From Sanderia malayensis (taxonomy: Eukaryota > Cnidaria > Scyphozoa > Semaeostomeae > Pelagiidae), in assembly GCA_013076295.1 (NCBI GenBank), contig RQOL01000876.1, forward strand, positions 4,898,001-4,962,000: a DNA stretch of 64,000 bases, given 5' to 3'. Positions 13,881 to 27,000 of the stretch are shown piece after piece. How positions within the stretch are numbered: position 1 is the stretch's first letter; every line of letters begins with the position of its first letter. Both the position numbers and the translations under genes were made by a program. The notes beneath the pieces are model-generated. The model did no database searches and had not been told where the DNA came from. It worked only from the letters and a program-made list of their open reading frames with translations.

Positions 13881-16800
13881 TCAGACATCAGCTTGTAGCA
13901 TGTTTTTTGGCAGAAGGACTTGTTCACCCGGCTTGAATGGGGGCATGCCTACGTAGGGACAGCCTCCGCATCTGAATGCGTCTCCCAAATAGCACTGAAA
14001 GAGAGAATAAGCATTAGTCGCAGTAAGGCGTGCGTTTTAAAGATGGAAATCGCTTAAAGAATAACGAGGCAAAAGCGTTTTCAATTACATCATCTGGACT
14101 GATAGAGATTATAGAATGCTCGCCCTTGTTTCCCTGTACTCAATTCATATCGCTTTGGGAAGAGAGAATGTGAATAGAGGACAGGGAAGCAAGGGGGTTA
14201 CATGTAGTGAGACTACAACGGTATAAATAAACACTCGTTGAATAGACTCACTACATTGCATCCCAGCAGTGTCTCGCTCGTAACTCGCTCAACACAAGGA
14301 CGCAAAAAACTCAAACGAGCGAGGCACAAGGACGGAATATAGTGAGTCTACTCGTTGAAAACGAATGGCAAGCAAAAAAGGTGGGAGGAACTGAAGTAGG
14401 AAAGGAATCCACAGTAGCAATGTGTAAATCAATCGAAGCTCTGAACTAACGTTGCCACATGCTGACTTCTTGACGGGTTTAGAAGACCCAACAGGCTTGG
14501 TCGATGGACTGCTCTCACTATCTGCCATGCCACACGTGCTATAATGATAGATGAACAAAATCACAAGTAACTGCACGAAGAACACACATTATGACGTCAT
14601 TAAGCACGCTTTTCCAAAGAAACAACAACAACAACATCTAAGAATTATGAGAGTTCGAAACAGTTTATGGTAGTTTGGGTGGGTCGCTTTATTAAGCTGT
14701 TAGTTTAGACTGACTTATTCTACCCCCTGGGAAAGCATCAATTCACATGGTGTGTTAGTTGTTAATGTTGAATAACTAGGGGGGAGCGTATTGAAATCGT
14801 ACTTACCAATTCTTGCAAGCTTTCTTTTTTCCCGACTTCGGTCCACAGCCGGCTAAGAATGGACGAAAAAAATAACACTATTTTTAATAATACTCGCTTT
14901 AATGAACAATCTACTGTAAGCAATCCCAGGCAGTATAAAATCTCGTAAACCATTCAGCGGCACGTACAAATGCAATTGGAAAACGTGCAATAAAAATGTA
15001 CGGTCCCAGTTAAATTACTCACTCTTCAAAGAAGCAGGATCGGGCTTAATCAAGTCTTCTTGCTCCAAAAGTGCATCAGAATCAATGATATCCTAACAAA
15101 CAAAGGAGAAAATCATCTTATCAGGACTAGACATCTTATCAGGCACGTGTCTGCGATATTTGAATGACAAGAAGCAGACCATCACATTGCATTCTTATTA
15201 ATTATGAAATGATAAGCAAAAACAATGACAGTCAATTGAAGCAAGAGACCATGTCTTCCTCGTTCACATCTTGCGCTGATAAGGTCCAAACTTTGGCAAC
15301 ATTCGGATCCACGGTCTTTTTCTGTGCTGAAATGGCAATGTGATATTTCGACTCACACATCTGTCGCATAATATACTCCCAATCAGAAACACATGATACC
15401 AGTTACTAACTTAAATGCCTACTAACTAGGATTACCGTAAAACCTCGAATAAGTCCCCGGGGGCTTATTTGCAAAAGCGAAATTTTAGCCTGATTATTGT
15501 TCAATATTAAACAAAATAAAAGCTATACGATGCAGCCAATCAATAAAGTTATTGGTTTAAACTTGCTGTTATTTGCAATACATTCACTAAACAACTTCAA
15601 TGTCTGGAAACTTGGGCTCAAAATCCTTGCAAATGATTATCAAGATGGGGGCTTATTCGAGGGGAGGGCTTATTCGAAGGTGGGGGCTTATTTGAGGATT
15701 TACGGTATGTACTTACTATTTTTCAATGATATTTTCGCGCCAGCTCCAATTTCGAATCCGGGTTTTTGACACATGACCTAAGTGAAGCGAAGAAAAAGAC
15801 TTCAAGCACACATGTCGCTAAGGGAAACCTCGAACAAAGGTAATACCAGTCAGCACTGAAGGTGCGAGGGGGGATGTGAATGATGCAAATCATACGAACG
15901 AGGTAGCGGAATATTTTCAAATTATCTCTTGTCGAAAGACCTGGTTAAATTGCAGAAGCTAAACTAGAAAGAGTCCCGAAATCTGGATATTACTTTGGAT
16001 ATAACCGAAAACATTGGAATCCAAATATAAAGAACCTTTGAAGGAGCCGATATATGCTGTTACACTCTTTTTTTATAAAAACCAGTAAATTTTTGCCGAG
16101 GCTCAAATATTCTTATTTTTTCTATTGTTCTAAACAATAGACTATTGTTTTCTCTATTGTTCTCCATTTGAAATCGAGCCTCAGTGTTCTTATAAAGTGT
16201 GTTATAAAAAAAGAGTGTGTATCGTTACATTATTGTTTGGGAATTGGTTAAGTTAAGGATCAATTGCATTGTGAAACAGTTCAGGAGATCAGATGTTTAC
16301 TTCTTTGTTACATGAAAGTTTGCAGCACGGGGGATTATTAGCAGATTCCAATTTCCACTGATGAGTAATAATAAGCGAATTGCGTTGTGGTAATAAGTGA
16401 GAATGTGCTTTCCCGATTAAAGAACCGCTTGTCAATCAAGCAAATGCGTGGAAGAATGAATCTACAACGGGATGAGAATCAAGCGCCGTTTTCATTGGAG
16501 ATGATCTAGGCTGAGCAAAGGGTCTGCACACAGGACAGCCAATGTGTTCAATAGAAATGTTTACGTATTCAGGTGTTGTTGGGCAATTCAAAGCAACTGT
16601 TTAGTACCTCTATCATTTGAATTGATTCGTTTGCAAGTTGGTTGAATTTTGGCTGGAAAAAATCACAGAGAAAGATTTAGCAGTGGCAAATAACAGTGAT
16701 GTCTTGAATACAATTCTGTTCCTATGCAAAACAAAATCATCCTACTGATTATAAATCAACCCTGTGGACTGGCATAAGGGTGGGGGGTACAAGCACCTCT

Positions 16801-17955
16801 GTTGCTTTGATGAATCCAGAAATCTTCAATGTGGATATCAGTTTCTCAGCAGATCTACCACCTGAAATGGGCAAAAAAACTAGACAGATGAAACCTTTAT
16901 GGTGCAGATAATGGTGCAGAACAAAGGTGCTGAAGGATGAGGGCTGGCACAAAAGGGCTAATTATTGGCAGTAAGGCTGGATGGCTGATAATTTGCCACC
17001 GGCTGGAGTTTAATACACTAATTTATCCACTTTTGTGCTTGAAATGTCTGGGTTTTGTCTCATTTCCAAAGCACTCCCTGGCTGGGTTGCATGAGCACTC
17101 CTTGACTAACTGGGCACCTTAATCTTAAGCTGAGAGGGAGCTCAGCTTAAGATTGGGATGTCAATAAATTGTTGATGCGATACCTGTGGGTTCTCTGATA
17201 AGTAGCTTAGCATTTGGCTTCAATACTCTTGCAATTTCAGCCAATATATCAGTGTTGTGTATGTATGCAGATGGTGAGAGAAGTCCTGACATTGCAACAT
17301 CAAAAGAGGACTTGCTATGCTGGGCTGGAAATATGAAGACATACTTGAAATGCTATATGGATGAATCAGTTGCACAGTGATTAATATAGAAGGGGCTTAA
17401 TTCACAAATTGGAGCTTAAGCTGTCTTGGGAAGGGCCACAGATTGAGGTTGATTTCATGGCTGGATAGCTTAGATCAAAATATTTTACAACAACTGATGA
17501 AAGATCAAAAGGGCAGTGACCTTTAGCTCCAAGAAATGACAACTAAAGAAATTCTACTTGGAGTCACTTTAGAAGCTTTGGATTGGAATGAATGGCTCTA
17601 GACTTCATCCCTCTGAGTAGCCTCCCCATAAATTTAAGCTGCTGGTAAACGTTATATGCGTCAATCATGATACTTCAATTACATTTGACGTCATGGTTGT
17701 TTAAATATAATTGGGACGGATTATTAAATTATACAATATGATGTCTAATGCAACACCACACAGCACAACACAATATAAATTCTCACATTGCGATAAAATA
17801 TCGACGTGCTCCACTTGAACTTTTCCTTTATCTCCAACAATTTTCCGCAGTTGTGTTATGACATTCTCAATGTTAACTGGCGGGTGTGCGGAAGCCCAAA
17901 GAACTAGAACTTTCTGTCCTGCTGACAGCAAATCCAGATGATGTTGTTCAACCAT
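13881..17955 (-). CDS. CIAPIN1: Anamorsin (CIAPIN1/Dre2), cytosolic Fe-S cluster assembly
   Basis: Anamorsin takes electrons from the diflavin reductase NDOR1 and feeds cytosolic iron-sulfur cluster assembly. Minus-strand exons, 5' to 3': 17787-17955, 17184-17324, 16797-16861, (gap), 15250-15326, 15023-15092, 14807-14852, 14451-14538, 13881-13994. The first three give the methyltransferase-like N domain ([50 protein letters not shown]). The next two give [15 protein letters not shown] and [19 protein letters not shown], the classic linker. The last three give both cluster motifs: C-x9-C-x2-C-x-C ([17 protein letters not shown]) and the twin CX2C motif [15 protein letters not shown], then [10 protein letters not shown]. 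Phase is consistent at every assigned junction. The exon or exons between 16797 and 15326, covering roughly 50-60 residues ahead of VDP, were not resolved; the frame requires a length of 3n+1 there. Exons as short as 46 bases explain why open-frame scans miss this gene. Confidence 0.95.
14243..14350. repeat. Imperfect foldback in CIAPIN1 last intron
   Basis: TAGACTCACTA at 14243 pairs with TAGTGAGTCTA ending at 14350, and CTCGCTCGT near 14273-14281 pairs with ACGAGCGAG at 14315. Together they form an imperfect hairpin of about 108 bases in the 13995-14450 intron. Confidence 0.6.
15435..15705. mobile_element. CCGTAAA-TTTACGG MITE, copy 1
   Basis: Begins CCGTAAAACCTCGAATAAG and ends with the inverted form (tttgaggatttacgg), with TA on both sides (15433-15434 and 15706-15707), as expected for a TA-targeting non-autonomous transposon. 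GGGGGCTTATTCGA-type motifs repeat near both ends. It lies in the CIAPIN1 intron that should also hold the missing exon. A second copy is at 39286-39669. Confidence 0.85.
15706..16796. other. CIAPIN1 intron with unresolved exon
   Basis: This part of the intron contains the MITE at 16062-16218. The region 16590-16720 read on the minus strand has an acceptor-like tract (tttttccag) followed by a short open stretch, a weak candidate for the missing CIAPIN1 exon. I could not fit its phase to both neighbours. Confidence 0.35.
16062..16218. mobile_element. ACACTC-GAGTGT MITE
   Basis: A 157-base palindromic element. Its ends are ACACTCTTTTTTTATAA and the inverted TTATAAAAAAAGAGTGT; inner arms GAGGCTC and GAGCCTC also pair. 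The centre carries ctattgttct / acaatag motifs also seen in the 147-base MITE family at 52961 and 62083. Confidence 0.8.
17121..17154. repeat. Perfect 14-bp hairpin
   Basis: AATCTTAAGCTGAG and its exact reverse complement are separated by a six-base loop (agggag), inside CIAPIN1 intron 2. Confidence 0.9.
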
Positions 17956-19735
17956 GTTTACAAGTATATTATTAGGCCTAGGCAGAGACACGAGTAGTTA
18001 CGCACGTTTGATGCACTTCAGGCTTCAAATTGTTTAAAATTTAAAAAGAAATGCGAATAATGTTGCTTTTTATTTCTCTGTTGATTAGTAAATTCTGAGA
18101 AATTCGCAGTAACTCTTCTTGTAAATTCCCCAAAGCAGACTTTCTTCGGCATAAACAATTACGAGATGCGAAAAGATGCTTCTATCTATTTTCCCCGGCT
18201 GACGTCAGATAGTATGGAGCAGGTGAGGTGCAAGGTGCACGTGCAGAACTCAAAACGAGACTGAAGGCTTGACATAATAATAATACTTATCTTTGCAAAA
18301 AGAAAGACTACCATTCAAGACTATAGTGTAGACTTTCCAAAGCTTTTCTTTGATACTTTAAAAGCAATACTGAATTAGATTTCCAGACAAACTTAGCATC
18401 TCCTTCCCTTCCCCCTCTCCTGCATTTGTTGTTCCTGATTTTAAGTATTTGCGTAAAGTAATACAATGCCATATTTAATTCGTGTCGTTGTATGTGGGTG
18501 GTATATAATCGTCATTAAGAAGAACTTAAGCTTTGCATAACTTGCAAGCGAAAGCGAAATGACTAACTCACTTTGACGTTCTTGCATTTAAATTAACAAA
18601 GATTAAAGCGATGATGCTAAATCAAGATATTTGCGTGGCACAAAGAGAAGAAATTTCCTTTTCTTTGTCGCTAAGAATTTTCGTCGACATCTGTTTAAAG
18701 GCCAGACGTTGGGCTGATTGAGTTCACATTCTGTGTCAAGTGGAGGCTAAACACAAATTGTAGGTGTGTGCCGGTGGCTTAGTCTCTGAGATTGCAGATT
18801 AAATGGCCTTATAGATAAGTCCATTGTTACTCCCAAAGATGAAATTTCCAAAATCTACTTAAAAATGGTCAGTCGAAAGATCTTGTTTTTGTGCAGACGT
18901 AAGTGTGGAGCTAAGAGAGGAAAGTTGAAAATATATCGGGCCTTGTAAAGATAAGAGCCAACCAATTTATAATTAAGTAAAGGGTGGAATCTTGATTGGT
19001 TAATAACAGCAACACATCTCGACGCAAATTTTCACTTCGCAACCGTTTCAATTCGTCGAATGGAACATTACAAAGGCTTCTTCGAGACTATTGTTCGGCT
19101 AAGCTAAATCAGCTTTGCACTGGCTTCACATTGTCGATGCAAAATTCCAACCAAAAGAGTGTTTATTTTGACTTTGAACTGCAATGGCTTTCGGCTAAGT
19201 GAAATGGGTGGATATTGAATAAAAAGCTTTGTAGGACATTGATAAATTAAGAGTCTTACTTTTGTGAATATTTGTGCGTTATGTCACAAGACACGCTTCA
19301 AGATATTGATTCAAATTTGCAGTGAGAGAACAGCAAGAAGCCTCACAGATTTTTGTTTCCCGAAATATTGACTAATTCAACTAAATTGTTCATTAATTTC
19401 ACACGCTACTACGAGATCGAGATAACAGAAGCTGGTCATTGTTACAGAGTGCGAAGTACACGTTTGAAAACAGGCATTTGTTACCACATTTCCGAGGAAA
19501 TATTACAACAAGTGAGTTAATTTCAAAGTCTTATACCTTGAACAACTGTTGTTGTCACTGCGAACTTGAAAATCACAGCTCTACGTTTCGTCACACCGAC
19601 CGGTTGCCGAGTGCTGTTCCCGTGCTGGTTTTGGAAGGAAAAGCAAACTTTCCTCTCTGTGTACGTCGGTGTTTTGATTTCTCGTCCTTAATGACTTGAG
19701 TTGAGCGAGCTCGGCGAGTTGGACAGAGCAACATC
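17956..19735. other. Intergenic/promoter side of CIAPIN1
   Basis: No exon recognised. A consensus cAMP-response-type site TGACGTCA lies at 18200-18207, 245 bases upstream of the CIAPIN1 start. The rest is unremarkable AT-rich sequence. Confidence 0.5.
18200..18207. promoter_or_regulatory. CRE-like palindrome TGACGTCA upstream of CIAPIN1
   Basis: An exact eight-base CREB/ATF consensus palindrome close to the expected CIAPIN1 promoter. Seen in sequence; any function is inference, since such an octamer can occur by chance. Confidence 0.3.
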
Positions 19736-20822
19736 ATGGCTTGCCAGACGAGGCCTTCAAAAAGCAGAAATACTTCATTGAGAAAGCGACATGCAGATAG
19801 CGGTTTCTTCGATTCGAGTTTCACCAGTGAAATTCCAAGTCCAGATACAGAACAGCAAAAACATGCAGCCAAAGACTCCAAGGTAAGGTTCTGTCTTTTT
19901 GAATATCGATTCTTTTAGCTACTTTGGAATCCTGATATAACCTCAGACCTCCCTTGAAGGAAGACAAAAATACTTTTGTAAGTAATGTCAAGAACAAAAA
20001 GCCCTTTTTTCTGGATGAAACAGAGCTCATGGATCGATTACTGTGAAACAGTTGAAGAGACCAGATTTCTGGCTCGTTAAATTTCAACAAGGGGGTTTTA
20101 TAAACAGGTGGTTATATGAAGATTCCATTTTATTTTATCCTTGGGCAAATAAAATTAATGCTTTGAGCACATTTTTTTAGATGAATACCTATTCTGTACC
20201 AATTTATAGGTATCTTAAAGGGATATGTATTAAAGCTGAAAATCTCTGAAATTCGAGAAAAATATTAGAGCAAAGCCACGATCAAGCCTCATCAGGACTA
20301 AGATATTTTATTTCTCTGAGCTCTCTCACAATTCAAAACAAGGGTCGGTAAAAATAATATCGGGTTCAAAATCGAAAATTTTTATTATAACACTTTTAGT
20401 AAAAAATTTTAGTAATTAATGGAAAATGTGCGTTAAAAACATTGTAAAAATTTTCTTTGGAATTTTTGAAGTCAAGTCACAATACACAAGGCAAAAGCCT
20501 CGACGAGTTTGCATAAATATTGTCAAAATGTCTAGCTCAACACAAAGAGAATTTAATTCTCATAAAATAATTTTATATTTCGAATTAACCAAAAATGTGC
20601 CAGAGATTGTGTAGGGATTTCGGTAGCGTTAGAGTAAACCCAAGGAGAGTAAATATTTTACGAAACAAAAATCAGGGGCGTGACTTGGTATGAAAAGCAA
20701 AAAAGGGACTTCCTTTTTAATTAATCTCCAGAAGGTTCTTCGCACCAATTGCAAGAATTTTTGATCAGAACATTGTGGAAAAATATGACAAGGACGAGAT
20801 CAATATTTACTTGCCCAGATAC
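19736..20822 (+). CDS. Tentative gene: first exon 19736-19882 and possible exon 20732-20822
   Basis: An ATG in good context (acatcATGG) opens 49 codons rich in Ser, Lys and Arg, including DSGFFDSSF, ending at a strong donor (AAG/gtaagg) at 19882. Downstream, 20732-20822 is bounded by an AG acceptor and a GT donor and encodes RFFAPIARIFDQNIVEKYD and on to a Tyr codon, which looks like real protein. The phases do not join using the strong donor. They would join if the weaker downstream donor (gttctg, six bases later) were used, giving a KVRRFFAPIARI junction. No further exon was placed with confidence. I do not recognise the family. It could also be an unrelated pair of open stretches, or upstream exons of FHOD, although the FHOD start is preceded by an in-frame stop. 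Confidence 0.3.
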
Positions 20823-23800
20823 GTAATTGTTCTATTGATTCTGAATAATTAGAAAAATATTTTTGTTTCTTTTATAATTTGTTTTGGGATTGCGCTTTAT
20901 GGTCTTAGAAATATGTTGTCTGACACGTTTGAAATGGTCTGGAAATTCTGAGTGTTTTTGTTTGAGAATTAGCAAACAAAGTGAAAATATAACTCAACAC
21001 AAGCGCTATATTTCAAACGATAAAATAGTTTGAATTCCGAGATTTTTATCCAAATGTAATCTTCTTGTTCCACGGCGTTTTACGCTATATTTCTAACAGT
21101 TTTAACAGCGAAGAATATTTTTTCTCCACTTGAAAACATCAAGAAGGCAGCATGTTTCTGGATACTGACATCTTGAGATTTAACAGTGTCGATCCCAACC
21201 AAGAGTGCTAAGAAATGCTGTGTTTATCTCGCCCCAATCCTGATAGTAGCAGGCAGGAATTCTTTTCAAACCAATCATGATTTATTGTTGCCTTTGTTTA
21301 AAGTTTCAAATATAATTGTCACATATCACACATAAATAAAAATGCTTCCAGACAATGTGGGCTATGCCCGCCAAATTTCTTTGACAAAGTCGAAACCCAT
21401 TTCGACATTAAAGAAAGAAATTTTCAGATCTCATAGCTCTCATCCAATCAGTAATCAGCACTAATAATCATGTGACAATAACTCAATGATGTGATTGGTC
21501 AAAAGTTATTGCTACAGGTCGACCCAACTACCACTTACACCCATTGTGATCCAGTTTTATTCTACCATAACTACATTCAATTACTTTCCTGTCTTTGCTC
21601 GTAATTCACCTGCAATTGTCGAATATAATGAAATTTTACACGATTTATTCCTAAAAAGTCTTCCACATTAATTGACGTTTTACAATTGTGTTGGAAAGCT
21701 GAATCCATTTAAGTATTAAAACTTCCCCAATTGAAAGAACAAGAAGGAACAATTATGTAGCAGTTTGGGAAGTAAGATAAAGTCGTAATTCTCGTTTCCT
21801 AAGTGATGACTTTAATGGGCAATCCAGCCAAATTCTGTGTGGTTTCCTGTATATGGTTTGAGCCAAAATAGCATCTTTCACGTGCATATAACTTTTAATA
21901 AAAAAAAATTTTATATATATTTAATATATATTTTATCAGAAGTAAACGCAGCACAGCAGATTTGTCAAATCGTGAACAAATATGGCAAATTGTAGTTCAG
22001 AAAATGCAATTCGATAAGCTTTTATGCAGCATATTTACTCGAACACTGAAATTAAATTCCAACAAATACACATAACGACTTCCAATGGGAATGCTTCGAA
22101 GTTACTTTTTTATGAGTCCCACAAAAAAAGATTGCTATTACATCCTCATCTTTGTATATACTAAAGCAAAAAACTAAGGTCTCTGATTGGCTACTTCTAA
22201 AATGTAAACAAATATGGACTCAGGAATGGAATGCTAAATACAAAGCTAAATGCTTTTATGTCATGGTTAAATTTTTTCCCCACACCACACCATTGACAAA
22301 CAGTACTGAACTCAACTTCCTCGCATGCAATTTGTGGCCACGACATCCCGTCGAAATGTTTCATTTGAGCAGCATTAATGGGTTGCCATTCTGTTGTAGG
22401 AAAAGGCAAGGCAAGGCCACTTTGCTTTAGCTTGCCTTTGCCGGTCGTTCTTTTGTGCAAGGATTATTTCATTTATTAGTCATTTACTCGTCATTTACAG
22501 CATGAAAAAGAATAGTAAACTAAAGGCAATCCCATTTCCTTATTTTTCCATTCAAGATTATCCCACCTTAAGTTCCCCAAAACTCAGCAGACATTCATGA
22601 ATTTACTAATGCTCTTACGTTAATTAAAATTCTTTAGCACAGCTAATTTTGAAGAACAAACCATCTTACCAAATAGAAAACAAGAAATATTTTCACAAAT
22701 AAACGCTTTTTATTTCGTAAATGAAAGCTGGAAATAGACATTCCGCTTCTTATGGAAGCAACTCTTGCCTGACAATGCTAATTGGGAGAAGTACAGCATA
22801 ATCATTTGATAGCCATATTTAACAAAACGAAGGTTTCTTTGTACATTTAATCACTGTACATCCAAACATGGAATTGTTTTGGTAATGAGTGTTTAATTAT
22901 ACGTTGATTAGAAATATTTATTTACCAATTTTGGTCATTTTTGTTGCTTTGGCGTTTCTATTTACGAAAATGTAATGTGAATAATCTTCGGTGCATCTGG
23001 TTCAAGAAAAACAATAAAAAAGCTGATTTCATAACTTTCAAAAGCATGGAAATAAAAAATATCTTCCTTAGCTGCTTTTTGTTATTGTTTACCATGGTCA
23101 AAATAGAAAATACTTCGATTCAAAATTCATGTTATTCATATCTGTATTAATTGGCAGATTAAGATGAATAACAAATGTTTTCTTTTCAAGATTAGCTATT
23201 TGCCATACCCAAGGAAATGAGTTGCTGCAATTTATATAACAAATCATTGAAACCCAAATCCTTTGATAGGCCATATACCACTATTGTCGTTCCATTTTGA
23301 TTTCGTCTTTTGCAAAATGGATATTTTCGACATGAAATGGACTGTTGCTTGTTGCTTATCTTGGTACGATTACAAGAGTAGTTCAATTTTAATTATTTCG
23401 ATTGTATTTCTGATTGCTTCATTTAAAACTCTGAAACCCACTGAAAAGGGCAGATAATTACCTGTCTGATGTGGGGAGCGGATGACTCTAGCATGATGAA
23501 CAACGAAATTATTAAAAAAGATATGTAAATTTACTCAAATTACATTACTCTAGGAAAAAAGTCAAGTCATTGCATATTTGAGCAGAAGTTGAAGGCCTGC
23601 AACACTGTTTATATTTATACAATTATAGGTCACGATGCTTAAATTACTGATAAAATTACTTAATCGTAACAAATTCAAAACAATCAGAGAAATATTGTGC
23701 ATTACATCAACATCGCAACAGATGGTCCAAGGTAGTGATTGAAATTTTGAGAAAAAATAAATGACAACGAAAATATAAAATCATTAAAACAGTGTGTTTA

Positions 23801-24083
23801 ATAATGATGGTAATAATGTATTTAATAATATATTTCTAGAGATATCTGTAAAGTATAAAAATATTATAATTGTAAGTAAGATGGTGATGATGATAAAAAT
23901 AATGATGATAATAAAAATAATGATTATGATGGTGATGATTATGATGATGATGCAAACCCGGAATATACCTAATAACCCCCCGCTGTCTGTCGTCAAATCA
24001 AACGACCACGCATGCGTATTTAGGGTGTGAGGTTCATAAAGTCAAAAAGTGAAAATTTTTAGTTTTGAAATGAAGATGGAAAC
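20823..24083. other. AT-rich interval before FHOD
   Basis: No convincing exon on either strand. It contains an A/T-only tract near 21895-21940 and the ATG/ATA microsatellite at 23800-23957. An acceptor-like tttttag at 24062, 21 bases before the FHOD start codon, suggests the FHOD leader is spliced from somewhere in this region. Confidence 0.5.
23800..23957. repeat. ATG/ATA trinucleotide microsatellite
   Basis: Imperfect runs of GATGAT, AATAAT and GGTGATG units. Open frames across it in both directions are by-products of the repeat. Confidence 0.85.
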
Positions 24084-27000
24084 ATGGCGCCGTTTGAATG
24101 TAAGGTCCAATACTTGGATGATACGGACCCATTTAATAGTACAACATTTCCAGAGCCATCAAGACCACCTACATACACCTTTCAGCCGAATATACCAGTC
24201 TGCAACCAGATTTCTGGCCTTCACAAGTTACTAAAAGCACCGCACAACGTATATATATACCGAATTTTATCGTTTTATGATATCGCAGTACTTCACAGCC
24301 TCTCTCACCAGCCCGTGTTTCTGTTTTGGAATGCCGTTTTGTTGTTTTGTGAAATTGCGCAAATTTTATGCGAATCTTGAAAATCTGTTTTGCTGAATAA
24401 TTGATAAGTTTAGAGTTGTTAATTCTGGCTTTTATGATCGTGTTTAGATCGAAGATGTAACCCTGCAGTTATCTCACAATTTGGCATACTTAGACTTAGA
24501 AAGCACACTTGAGGAACAAAATGATGAACTCGAAGGATTTCGCGACAGGTAAATATTTGTTGATAATTTCATTTGCTTGCATGATTTTACGAATAAATAA
24601 TGTGTTTATGGTATCCCAAAATTACCCTTGCTTCCATGATCTTAATGCCAGACATTTATCAGCCAATTTTATTGCTCTTAAACTGCAGGCTCTCGGCATT
24701 TGTGGTCAAATTATTTCAACATTAAAAAGTGTTACTTGAACATTAATACCTATAAGAATCAGCAGGTTTTTATCGGGATTAATTATTCCCAACTTGTGAA
24801 AATATCACTCAAGTTTGCAAATTTCGCATTTCTTGCCCGACTTTGTCTATTTTGCTTACTTTTAGATATTTTCTTTGGCCTATTTTCGCAACTCCCTCCC
24901 TGATCTTTTGACTCAAACGATTATCATATGTATAAATTTAATTATGCATCTTTATTCTCTCTTAGCCGCAAAAACACTGTAATCCTTCGAACCCAGCTGT
25001 CTGTGAGAGTTCACAATATTATAGGTGAGAATTACTTTAGATTTTATTTCATATTTTCTGAAATAATAATGACACGTTCTTTACTGTATCCTTTTCCCCA
25101 TCACGGTGTGATACAACTGGTTGTATTTTATTTTCGCTACAGGCGACATATTCCTCTGTGTTTAAACATGCAACATATTTTATCCTCCTGTAAAAGAAGC
25201 CCAGTCAATTGTTTTAGTTTTATTAAACTTAAATGTAAACAGAATTGTCACAATAATGAGCCCTTTATTCAATGATAGGCCTAGTATTTCATTTCAAAAC
25301 AAACTTCACCGATTTCTTATTTGCAACGTCTGAAACCCTGGAAATCGCAAAATCAGTCTGCAAAATGTCTGCAAATTTTGGAGAAAATATAAACATATAT
25401 TCGCAGTAAAATTGCTTAGTATTTCGATATATATGCAGTTAAGTTTTGGCTTTTTGTTTTGTATTTGAAAACATTGAAAAAAACATGTTTTGATTCTCGT
25501 CAAATTTGTCAGCTGATGCTCAGACGATATTGTTTTCCTGTTCAACGAAAACAAAACGAATTTCTGTAGAAAACCGTGCTTAAAAAATTAAATCAAACAT
25601 ATCTTTCCGATAATAACAGAGTCTCATTTGCTACGCATTGTAGGGTTATTTGGCATTTATAACTTGACAAAAGGCACACATTTGCTATTGTGCCTCTTCG
25701 TGAATGAAAGTGATTTTGACGCATTTCACCCAATTCTTCGCATATTTCCCCGTCGTTTAGTATTGTTCTGAGTCATTTGTTTTTTATCAAACGATGACAT
25801 CGTTGCATTGAATATTTCACATGCTCCCCTTGTCTGCTTCGATGTTGTTTCTGAATTGACTGCAAGTATTAATATTTGTCAGTCTCCGTCAATGTTTTGT
25901 TCTCTTTTGTTTATCCTACACAACACAAATTTTGGGGAGATAAATAGTCCACCTCTCTGGTGATTCCACCCACCGTAAAATTACCATTTTGGGATGGGTG
26001 TCATGAACCCCAAGGTGCACCTTGCACTTCAGACCTCAAGCGAAACAATTTCTTATGGTTTGGTTTGGGGACGGCCTTTGACAAAATGTTCATTTAATTT
26101 CCAAACCCGAATGAAAAAATTGACGCGTGGGACGAGCAAATAATTTCGTATTGTCTACCAGTGCATCTTGTGATCCCTACGGGTTATTAATATAAAAATG
26201 GCGTTTCTGGCGATATAAACACCGATTCTCCAATTCTAGCTTGGCCAATTGAAGGATATAATGCCCAGGGACTACTCATTCAGAAAAGAACAAATAAGAT
26301 TTTGTGAAGTTTGCGATGTCTAGACTTATGAGGGGTTTTGTAATGCAAGATGCAGAGTTTTCTCTGGGCGAGCATGGCTAAAATTCATGAAAAGCCCTCC
26401 TCCCAATGTGGGGGGGGGACATGTTATTGTTGTGTTGTGCTGTGTTGTGTTGTGTCGGACAGATATTTGACCATAGTCGGACGTGATATAATTTCGTGAT
26501 TAAGTAAGCCAATATTAAAAATATCAAAACAGGTCTTGAATTCTAATATCACTAATGATAATCCAACTGCTGATATATATTATATTATTTATCTGCTTAA
26601 ATGTCAATTAAAACTACTGGCTTGAGATTTCTAGATTAATTGACTTTTTGACATTGTCAAATTAAGTAACTGCCCATACTGTCAATTCTAATTCTAATTT
26701 AGGCGTGATCTTTTAAATTCAGGCACGTATGTATGTAATGAAACTTGCAGATTTAGGCCCTATATCCATGCAAATGAAGAATTATCTCTTCTTGACCGAT
26801 TATCCAATCACGTCTTAGCTTTTTGACCTCGTGATAGAACTGCATGTTGCGATTGATTGATAATCTCATTGATACAATCCGAACTGAGAACGAAGTTATA
26901 TTTGTTGTTCTTACAAACACCACTGGGTTTTTCTTTTTTCACAATGTTTAATGGCTGGTCTCGCCCAGAGAGATTATTCCACACTCTTGTAAACACTTTT

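Noticed and set aside
21100..21180. Possible terminal exon after an acceptor at about 21110
   Set aside because: Open in two frames but neither resembles known protein, and the phase cannot be tied to an upstream exon.
22152..22460. Overlapping plus and minus open frames around 22.3 kb
   Set aside because: No recognisable domain, no strong start context and no consistent splice partners on either strand.
23784..23996. Isoleucine-rich minus-strand frame
   Set aside because: It is produced by the ATG/ATA microsatellite.
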